Below the pieces are notes generated by a model. It worked only from the letters and a program-made list of their open reading frames with translations, did not search any database and was not told the origin of the DNA. A program made the translations under genes and the position numbers. DNA of 59,651 nucleotides from Alphaproteobacteria bacterium CG1_02_46_17. GTDB taxonomy: Bacteria > Pseudomonadota > Alphaproteobacteria > Micavibrionales > Micavibrionaceae. Shown here piece by piece: positions 1 to 5,472 of this stretch (positions within the stretch are counted from its first letter, which is position 1; every line of letters starts with the position of its first letter). The DNA lies in NCBI GenBank assembly GCA_001871905.1, contig MNUG01000007.1, forward strand, positions 1 to 59,651, written 5' to 3'.

Positions 1-517
1 TGCGTTCTCTTATATCAGACATAGCCTGTGCGAGATTATGCATATTTTGTTCGGCTTGTTTTTTTCTGCGCTCGTCAGGGGGCAGGCTTTCATCATCATC
101 CCCTTCAAAACCCGTCGGAACAAATTGAGCAATTTGCTGCTTGCGCTCGATCTGGGCAAGGTTAATCATAACATCATTGGCAAAGGCCAGAGCGTCTGTT
201 GCATGGCGTGATGCCAGCTCTTCCATAATCGGATTATGCATGATGTCAAAAGTAGAAAGAGCTTCTGCTGAGCCCATATCCGCGATAGCCATCTCTTGTT
301 CGCGATGGGACAAGCTTAGCCAATCTCTACTGTCAATATCTCTTTGGTTGAGGGGTTGAAAGGCCCCTGTTGCGAAGTCTTGAATATCGGTTTGGGAATG
401 ACGATCCAGCTCCAGCAGAGCAGGGTCTTTGTTTGATCTGACTGCAGCTTCTGATCCATGATCAAAAGCAGCCAGTTCCTCCGGCATTGCCGCTATGTTT
501 TGTCCCAAGACCGCCAT
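1..517 (-). CDS. Unknown protein, N-terminal 172 residues (runs off the left edge)
   Basis: An open frame on the minus strand starts at ATG 517 and stays open to base 1, so only the first 172 codons are visible. The start is supported by a GGGGGGAG stretch (521-528) just upstream. The protein begins MAVLGQNIAAMPEEL and is polar, rich in Ala, Gln, Asp and Glu, with no signal peptide or membrane segment. The visible end is a basic, Gln-rich, probably helical stretch (ERRKKQAEQ). I do not recognise a family. A promoter-like pair and a GTTC-N6-GTTC repeat lie about 210-260 bases upstream. It may be a cytoplasmic regulatory or flagellar-associated protein, but nothing seen proves that. Confidence 0.7.
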   Translation of the reverse strand, partial: MAVLGQNIAAMPEELAAFDHGSEAAVRSNKDPALLELDRHSQTDIQDFATGAFQPLNQRDIDSRDWLSLSHREQEMAIADMGSAEALSTFDIMHNPIMEELASRHATDALAFANDVMINLAQIERKQQIAQFVPTGFEGDDDESLPPDERRKKQAEQNMHNLAQAMSDIRER

Positions 518-652
518 TTTCTCCCCCCTAGATTTGGAAAAATCGGCTATTTAATTTTTGAAATTTATATATAGGAAAGGTGTTTTTTCTCCCACACTTG
601 GAGTATAGATCGCAGCTATTAAAGAATATGTAAATATGGATAAAATTTATTT

Positions 653-676
653 CAAATTCGAGCTATCGCGAATTTG
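653..676. repeat. Inverted repeat in intergenic region
   Basis: Arms CAAATTCG (653-660) and CGAATTTG (669-676) surround an 8-base loop. The stem extends by one A-T pair. There is no T-tract on either side, so it looks more like an operator or RNA hairpin in the leader of the gene at 517 than a terminator. Confidence 0.4.
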
Positions 677-726
677 AGCCAAAAACAGGCCGATTTGGGG
701 AGAGTAAAATGCACCTGTATAATTAT

Positions 727-775
727 ATTATGTATCAATAATTGATAGATTGCAACTTATTGTTCTAATATGTTC
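727..775 (-). promoter_or_regulatory. Putative promoter with GTTC-N6-GTTC repeat
   Basis: On the minus strand TTGCAA (755-750) and CATAAT (732-727) are spaced by 17 bases, a plausible sigma-70-type promoter reading toward the gene at 517. A direct repeat GTTC-TAATAT-GTTC occupies 762-775, with the same 10-base period as the repeats in front of recA and uvrA. An eight-base pattern such as this is expected once or twice by chance in a window this long, so this copy is the least certain of the three. Confidence 0.35.
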
Positions 776-860
776 TGACCTACCTGCACTCTGACCACTT
801 CGGCACCCCGAGATACGCAACTAACACCGCAGGCACACAGGTTTGGGCATGCTGAGCCGT

Positions 861-2237
861 TTACGCATTAGGGACGATTTTTCCAAGATTTAGTATAACG
901 GTACATCCTTGCTCAGGGGAGGAACTAAACTCGACAGTCCCTCCGTGGGATTTAGCAATTTGTAGAGCAATCGCAAGACCAAGGCCTGCGCCTTGATGCG
1001 TGGATTTTTTACTTCCTCGTGAAAAGCGGTTCAGAATTGTTTTCTGTTGATCTTCTGAAATGCCAGTACCGTGATCCCGAACAGATATTTTACGATCATT
1101 TATAACGGTGACCTCGACAGAAGTTCCTTCTGGGGTATAAAAAATGGCGTTTTCGATAGTATTCCTCAAGGCGCGGCCCAAAGCCTCGGTATGCCCATAG
1201 ATTGGTGTGCCGTCCGATAGGTCATTTAAGGTAATGGACTTGCGGGATTTTACGGCAAGAGGTGTTAACTGATTTATAACGTCCTTTGCAATATCCCCCA
1301 GATTAGCTTGACTATCATTTTGAATGACCAAAGCGTTGGCGTAAGCCATATCCAGCATTTGGCTAACCAATCTGGTCATGCCTTCAAGGTCATTTATGAG
1401 TTTTAATTTATTTTCGCCTTCCGGCAATTTATCCACTTCCAAGCGCATAATTGCCAATGGTGTGCGGAGTTCATGCGCTGTGTCTGCTGTGAAATGGCGT
1501 AAGGATGTGACTGCACTTTCTATTCGCTCTAATGCATTATTCATAGCAATAACCAGCTTTTGAACTTCAACAGGAGATTCCGGTGTATCAAGGCGAAAGC
1601 CAATATCATCAGGTCTAATCTTGTCGATTTGCTCGATAGCATTTGTGACTGGCAGAAGTGTCTTCCTGACAACAATAATATTAAAAACAAGAATAAACAG
1701 AGATAACGGTATGATAGGGAGTGCGACATGTTCAACAATCTCGGTTATTAGAACAGGCGTGAAAGGTCTTAAGCCCTTTCCTTCAATAACAATACTGACC
1801 CATATAGGATGATTATCAATAATTACCTTACGAATACCTTTTAATCGAAAGCCATTGGAATATTCATCCCTGCGTGTTTCTGCGCTGACAGATGTTACCG
1901 GAGGCATGAGGGAATCTCTCAGATCATACGGCCCATGGATCATAATTTCTTGTCCGGCTTTTGAATAAACAGCAAAGGCAATGCGTGCATCGCTTATATG
2001 TTCATGGATATTATGTTTTTTATCATGGGAGAGATACTCCCCTTTAAGATGGATTGATTTTGCTATTTCTTGTGATTGTCTGGTCAGCAAGCTTTGTCCA
2101 AGGTCTTGTATGTTATTCAGATATGTATAAAGGACAAAAGAAATTTGCAGGAGGGCGAATAAAATAATTCCACCTAAAAGTCGCGTTATGATCTGCGCAA
2201 ATAAATTACTTTTTGTCTTGAATATAGTCAGGGGCAT
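861..2237 (-). CDS. Membrane sensor histidine kinase (QseC/PmrB-like)
   Basis: Sensor kinase of a two-component pair that would phosphorylate the OmpR-type regulator encoded just upstream. An open frame extends to 2324, but that overlaps the regulator gene. ATG 2237, 11 bases after the regulator stop, gives 458 residues and places the first membrane helix at about 15-39. A periplasmic sensor region of about 130 residues follows, then a second helix at about 170-190, a HAMP-like linker, the HisKA box AHELRTPL with the phospho-accepting His at about residue 255, and a C-terminal ATPase domain with RDHGTGI and GLGLAIA motifs. It is the last gene of a minus-strand run PepSY - cytochrome b - regulator - kinase. 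The ligand is unknown; the neighbours suggest a redox, metal or envelope signal. Confidence 0.9.
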   Translation of the reverse strand: MPLTIFKTKSNLFAQIITRLLGGIILFALLQISFVLYTYLNNIQDLGQSLLTRQSQEIAKSIHLKGEYLSHDKKHNIHEHISDARIAFAVYSKAGQEIMIHGPYDLRDSLMPPVTSVSAETRRDEYSNGFRLKGIRKVIIDNHPIWVSIVIEGKGLRPFTPVLITEIVEHVALPIIPLSLFILVFNIIVVRKTLLPVTNAIEQIDKIRPDDIGFRLDTPESPVEVQKLVIAMNNALERIESAVTSLRHFTADTAHELRTPLAIMRLEVDKLPEGENKLKLINDLEGMTRLVSQMLDMAYANALVIQNDSQANLGDIAKDVINQLTPLAVKSRKSITLNDLSDGTPIYGHTEALGRALRNTIENAIFYTPEGTSVEVTVINDRKISVRDHGTGISEDQQKTILNRFSRGSKKSTHQGAGLGLAIALQIAKSHGGTVEFSSSPEQGCTVILNLGKIVPNA

Positions 2238-2248
2238 GGCATTTTCTC

Positions 2249-2929
2249 TTATTCTGGGATCAGGACGTATCCGATTCCGTGGGAAGTATGAAGTGTTGGC
2301 GTGCAGTTGTTTGATTTGAGCCATTTCCTTAAGCGTGAGATTGTTGCTTCCAACGCATTTGGAGAGACGTCTTTCTGGGAGGTGTATAGGCTGGCCTCCA
2401 AATGCTCTCTTGATACGATTTGTCCAGCATGTCTCATCAAATGTTCGAGAAGGGCAAGTTCCTTGGGAGGTATGTTGGCGCGTTTGGTGTTAATAAAAAC
2501 GTCTCTGGTTGCTGAATTGAGTTCGATATTTCCAATGGTCAGTATTGTTCCCAAGACATTGCCCGGACGTCTTAAAAGTGCGCGGCATCTTGCGATCAGT
2601 TCTTCTGTTGCAAATGGCTTTACCAGATAGTCATCGGCACCAAGATTTAATCCTTTAATGCGGTCATCAAGCCCTGCGCGGGCTGTCATCACAAGAATAG
2701 GGGGCGGGCTCTTATTTTTGGTCAGGTACTTTATTATATCCAGCCCATCTCCATCGGGTAATGTCAGGTCGAGTAATACCAAATTATATTGGAAATGCTG
2801 AATCATATCATGTGCATTTGCAAATGAGGGGGCATGATCTACCACAAACCCGTCATGAACCAATGCTTCTTTAATTAGTTCCGATAGTCTTGCATTATCT
2901 TCAACTAGAAGGATTTTCATGGTCAACAT
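2249..2929 (-). CDS. OmpR-family response regulator (QseB/PmrA-like)
   Basis: DNA-binding response regulator, 226 residues. The receiver domain (about 4-120) shows the acidic pair VEDN, the phospho-acceptor Asp54 in VLLDLTLPDGDG, and the conserved TAR and KPF motifs. The C-terminal winged helix (about 135-224) ends in the usual HGIGYVL. The start could be ATG 2929 or ATG 2920; the first overlaps the cytochrome gene by 29 bases, which implies translational coupling. The likely operator is the nested palindrome at 3861-3913, whose CTGAC half-sites repeat every 11 bases as OmpR/PhoB-type dimers require. It probably controls both arms of this divergent island and so its own operon. Confidence 0.92.
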   Translation of the reverse strand: MLTMKILLVEDNARLSELIKEALVHDGFVVDHAPSFANAHDMIQHFQYNLVLLDLTLPDGDGLDIIKYLTKNKSPPPILVMTARAGLDDRIKGLNLGADDYLVKPFATEELIARCRALLRRPGNVLGTILTIGNIELNSATRDVFINTKRANIPPKELALLEHLMRHAGQIVSREHLEASLYTSQKDVSPNALEATISRLRKWLKSNNCTPTLHTSHGIGYVLIPE

Positions 2930-3473
2930 CTGTTCCGCTGGGCGCTCTTTTATATCCCGTCACCATCGACCATATCAGATTTTCATGATGTCTGAAACTT
3001 TCTATGATTGCTCCCAGAATATGAAGACCAGCTAGAATCAGGATGCTATTGGCCAGAAGTTCATGTGTTTCCTGAAGCCATTCGTCTCCCCAGAACATAT
3101 CGAGTCCTTGCATCCATCCTGTTATACAACATCCGGTTATTGAGAAAATAAGGGCAATCATCATTGTTGCTCCAGCCGGATTATGCCCTATATATCGTTG
3201 TTCTTTCCCCCTAAAGAGTTGAGTGAGGTAATTTACAAGCTTTTTCGGGGTCGGAAAGAAGTCACGGAAACGCGCGTGAGGTGTCCCGATAAATCCCCAG
3301 ATAATCCTTAGAAGTATAAGGGTTAAAATAACATACCCAGTCCATCGATGAAGCCATTTTCCTTCATCGGTTAAAAACATATCCAGAATAAATCCTGATA
3401 CGATCGTCCAATGAAAAATTCGTATAAAGATATCCCAGACTTTGGTCCTTTGATCGGGTATGTTATTTTTCAT
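2901..3473 (-). CDS. Cytochrome b561-type di-haem membrane protein
   Basis: Integral membrane b-type cytochrome of 190 residues, of the Ni-hydrogenase/b561 superfamily. About four transmembrane helices are visible. Candidate haem ligands are His21 (IFHW), His42 (LHRWTGY), His137 (ETHELLAN) and His151 (GLHILG). Such proteins usually take electrons from quinol and pass them to a periplasmic partner. It lies 6 bases after the PepSY gene and overlaps the response regulator, so the genes form one operon. Pairing of PepSY, b561 and a QseBC-type system is a recurrent bacterial arrangement. The natural partner here may be the exported rubrerythrin-like protein encoded divergently; that link is inference. 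Confidence 0.88.
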   Translation of the reverse strand: MKNNIPDQRTKVWDIFIRIFHWTIVSGFILDMFLTDEGKWLHRWTGYVILTLILLRIIWGFIGTPHARFRDFFPTPKKLVNYLTQLFRGKEQRYIGHNPAGATMMIALIFSITGCCITGWMQGLDMFWGDEWLQETHELLANSILILAGLHILGAIIESFRHHENLIWSMVTGYKRAPSGTDVDHENPSS

Positions 3474-3479
3474 GGGTTT

Positions 3480-3812
3480 CTAATCGTCTTCTTTTTCTTC
3501 CGGTTTAGATTTGGTTGATGTGTATTCACCGTCAATATTCTTCTCAAAAACAGAACCATCTACGGGGTTAAAATAAACTTCTGCTTTTTTTCCATCAGCA
3601 GTGTATCCATAAATTTCGTAGCAGCCGCTCATAGTCTTTTTGAAGACTTTGATATTTGTGTAGCCCATTTCTGCAATTTTTTCCTTCATCACATCTTCAG
3701 AAAGCCATTTATCCTGAGGTTCTGTTGTGCATTTTGGACTTGCATTTGCTGCTGTTGCTCCGACAGAGAAAATTGCAGCAACGGCAAGGGAAGATAAAAT
3801 AAGGTTTTTCAT
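3480..3812 (-). CDS. Secreted PepSY-domain protein
   Basis: Small periplasmic protein of 110 residues with a clear signal peptide (MKNLILSSLAVAAI...ANA, cleavage after about residue 24). The mature part is a single PepSY-like domain with YTNIKVFKKT, a Cys-containing turn MSGCYEIYGY and the strand KAEVYFNPVDGSV typical of the family. There are two cysteines, Cys28 near the mature N-terminus and one at about residue 63, which could form a disulfide. It starts the minus-strand operon with AGAGG ahead of the ATG. PepSY proteins next to b561 cytochromes are common; proposed roles include haem, metal or redox-partner binding, but none is proven. Confidence 0.85.
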   Translation of the reverse strand: MKNLILSSLAVAAIFSVGATAANASPKCTTEPQDKWLSEDVMKEKIAEMGYTNIKVFKKTMSGCYEIYGYTADGKKAEVYFNPVDGSVFEKNIDGEYTSTKSKPEEKEDD

Positions 3813-3860
3813 GTTAATCCTCTTTGAAAAGTTTTTGTTAATATTTATTATCCTCTTTCC

Positions 3861-3913
3861 ATCTGACTGAATCCTGACAAAAATATTTTTTTATAGTCAG
3901 GACTTTGTCAGAT
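3861..3913. promoter_or_regulatory. Nested four-half-site palindrome in the divergent promoter
   Basis: Four 7-base half-sites are arranged symmetrically: ATCTGAC (3861-3867), TCCTGAC (3872-3878), a 17-base AT-rich centre, GTCAGGA (3896-3902) and GTCAGAT (3907-3913). Outer arms are exact inverted repeats of each other, and so are the inner arms. Within each half the CTGAC cores repeat with an 11-base period, as in binding sites of OmpR/PmrA-type regulators. It lies between the PepSY start (3812) and the rubrerythrin start (3993), with one tandem box facing each promoter. The likely ligand is the response regulator encoded at 2249-2929. Confidence 0.75.
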
Positions 3914-3992
3914 TAACTCATGAGAATGAATGCCGAGCATAAAACAAAATGTAAGTTTTAGCCCCCAACATCTAAAAATGAGGATTTTTGAT

Positions 3993-4460
3993 ATGATTAA
4001 AATGAAAACTGGTTTGGCTATGATGGCTGTTACATTATCTCTTGCTGTGTCTCCTGCTGCTTATGCCAAAGATTTGAACGATCAGACCATAAAAAATCTT
4101 GAAACAGCTATGCATGGGGAAGCTTACGCGAATCTCAAATATATGACATATGCCGATAAAGCTCGTGAAGCTGGTAACGAAGAGTTGGCAAAATTATTTG
4201 AAGAAAGCGCCAATGTTGAAGCAAACGAACATTTCGCTCGTGAGGCTGACGCTTTAGGTCTTTCCAAAGGGTCTGTCAAAGACTTGGAAGATGCTATGGA
4301 AGGCGAACATTACGAGAATGTAAAAATGTATAAAGAGTTTTCTGAACAGGCAGAAGCTGTTGGTGATGTAGAAGCGGCAGAACTATTCGAACAAATTCGT
4401 GAAGATGAAGGCGATCATTACGAAGCCTATAGAGCAGCACTGGCTAAACTGAATAAATAA
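3993..4460 (+). CDS. Exported rubrerythrin/ferritin-like di-iron protein
   Basis: Predicted periplasmic ferritin-like protein, 155 residues from ATG 3993. An upstream in-frame ATG at 3930 would bury the signal peptide and lacks a ribosome site, while 3993 follows TGAGGA. The signal peptide ends AYA-KD at about residue 26. The rest is two related helical halves: AMHGEAYANLK (39-49) and AMEGEHYENVK (101-111). Candidate iron ligands are Glu43, Glu76/His80, Glu105, Glu108 and Glu139/His142. The second Glu-His pair is a normal ExxH (EGDH), but the first has Glu four residues before the His, which is unusual. There is no rubredoxin domain or CxxC. Cytosolic rubrerythrins reduce peroxide; export suggests extracytoplasmic peroxide or iron handling. 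It is followed by a b-type cytochrome gene. Confidence 0.85.
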   Translation: MIKMKTGLAMMAVTLSLAVSPAAYAKDLNDQTIKNLETAMHGEAYANLKYMTYADKAREAGNEELAKLFEESANVEANEHFAREADALGLSKGSVKDLEDAMEGEHYENVKMYKEFSEQAEAVGDVEAAELFEQIREDEGDHYEAYRAALAKLNK

Positions 4461-4516
4461 TTTAAGGGGAAGGGCCGGTTTTTTTAAACTGGCCTTTCTC
4501 ATTTCAAGAGGTTCAT

Positions 4517-5050
4517 ATGAAGACAATTCAATTCATTAGAGCGTATCATGCTGTTCTGGCGATCAGTGCCATTTTGGCCTATGTTACGGGAGAAATGGGC
4601 CTCATCCATGCATGGTTGGGATATGGCGTTGCCGGAATCATTGTCCTACGATTAGTTTCGGCATTAACTGGTGCTCGTCAGTTGGGTCTTGAAAAGTTTT
4701 ATCCGAATTTCGAAGGCTTGCAGCTTGGAAATGCGTTAACCCATCCCGTAATTAGTAGGGTTTTGCTTTTGGGTATCGCTGTATCACTGACGTTGGCTGT
4801 TATAACCGGAATTTTGATGGATAACTGCAAATCAATAGGCCTTGCAGAAGCAAGTATTGTGACCGAGGCCTTTGCTGATGATGAATTTGAGTATGAAGGG
4901 TCTGAACACCATGATGATGAGAATGAATTTCTTGAAGAAATTCATGAGTTCTTTGCAAATATGATGCTTTTATTTGTCGGTGTTCATGTCACATATCTTC
5001 TTCTGTTCAAGCAACCTTTGGCAAAGTTTATGTTATTTATGAAACGGTAG
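4517..5050 (+). CDS. Second cytochrome b561-type membrane protein with acidic loop
   Basis: Membrane b-type cytochrome of 177 residues, distantly similar in plan to the one at 2901-3473. Candidate haem ligands are His11, His31, His143 and His157, in four hydrophobic helices. Between helices 3 and 4 is an acidic loop (about 117-142) with a His-His pair among many Asp/Glu residues, which could bind metal or dock the basic face of a partner. It is 56 bases downstream of the rubrerythrin-like gene with AAGAGG before the ATG, so the two are probably co-transcribed. I infer that it feeds quinol electrons to the exported di-iron protein. A plain Ni/Fe-hydrogenase cytochrome role is unlikely, since no hydrogenase is nearby. 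Confidence 0.85.
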   Translation: MKTIQFIRAYHAVLAISAILAYVTGEMGLIHAWLGYGVAGIIVLRLVSALTGARQLGLEKFYPNFEGLQLGNALTHPVISRVLLLGIAVSLTLAVITGILMDNCKSIGLAEASIVTEAFADDEFEYEGSEHHDDENEFLEEIHEFFANMMLLFVGVHVTYLLLFKQPLAKFMLFMKR

Positions 5051-5057
5051 ATTAAGA

Positions 5058-5079
5058 AAGCCCTGTTTTAGGGATTTTT
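5058..5079 (+). terminator. Weak intrinsic terminator after the cytochrome gene
   Basis: CCCT (5061-5064) pairs with AGGG (5070-5073) around a 5-base loop and is followed by a run of T. The stem is short, so its efficiency is doubtful. Confidence 0.45.
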
Positions 5080-5403
5080 CCTTATATTAAGAGGCTAGAT
5101 TGCGGACGATGTGGATATCCTCTGTTCTGCGCTACTCTTTAAGAGAGCGTTCTGGGTAAATTCAGAAAAATGTAGAAACAGGGCGACTAAAATCCTTGAT
5201 ATATGAACATCATCTAGTGCGACAATGAAGCGTCATTGTTTGGGTTTGTATTCACAAGATATTTCATATTTTCTGTTGAATCTTTATACCGCTTCCTCAT
5301 CGGAAAAATCATCATCGAAATCCTCGCACACCCTCGGTAACTGGTTATATTTATACACCAGCACACCGTGGGACTAAACATATGCATCTGATGGTAAATC
5401 CAT

Positions 5404-5435
5404 TTAATTACATATTAACCGGCGTTTTGTATAAT
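5404..5435 (+). promoter_or_regulatory. CtrA-type promoter (TTAA-N7-TTAAC with TATAAT)
   Basis: TTAA at 5404-5407 and TTAAC at 5415-5419 are spaced by exactly seven bases, the full consensus of the alphaproteobacterial master regulator CtrA. Eleven bases further is a perfect -10 hexamer TATAAT (5430-5435). The site covers where a -35 element would be (ATTACA, 5407-5412, a poor match), which is the usual geometry of CtrA-activated promoters. It reads into the 848-residue protein gene at 5473. Confidence 0.65.
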
Positions 5436-5472
5436 CTGCCTATGAAGACGGGTAAGGGGCATACTTGTAAAA

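Larger units (their letters stand above)
518..860. other. 343-base intergenic region with promoter and repeat signals
   Basis: No convincing gene lies here. It holds an inverted repeat at 653-676 with 8-base arms CAAATTCG/CGAATTTG. It also holds a minus-strand promoter candidate: -35 TTGCAA at 755-750, a 17-base spacer, and -10 CATAAT at 732-727. Just upstream of that promoter is a GTTC-N6-GTTC direct repeat at 762-775. After the histidine kinase stop at 861 the frame stays open for about 25 codons, which I regard as chance. Confidence 0.5.
5051..5472. other. 422-base intergenic region upstream of the mosaic protein
   Basis: It contains a short terminator-like hairpin (5058-5079), an inverted repeat ACAATGA/TCATTGT with a 4-base loop (5222-5239), and the CtrA-type promoter at 5404-5435. 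A 29-codon minus-strand open stretch (5284-5373) encodes a protein-like acidic tail but has no start codon signal; it may be a gene remnant. Confidence 0.5.

Noticed and set aside
780-860. In-frame continuation after the histidine kinase stop
   Set aside because: About 25 codons only, no domain; treated as chance.
5284-5373. Minus-strand 29-codon stretch encoding an acidic, protein-like tail (ending DFSDEEAV)
   Set aside because: No start codon with a ribosome site and a stop just upstream; at most a remnant of a lost gene.
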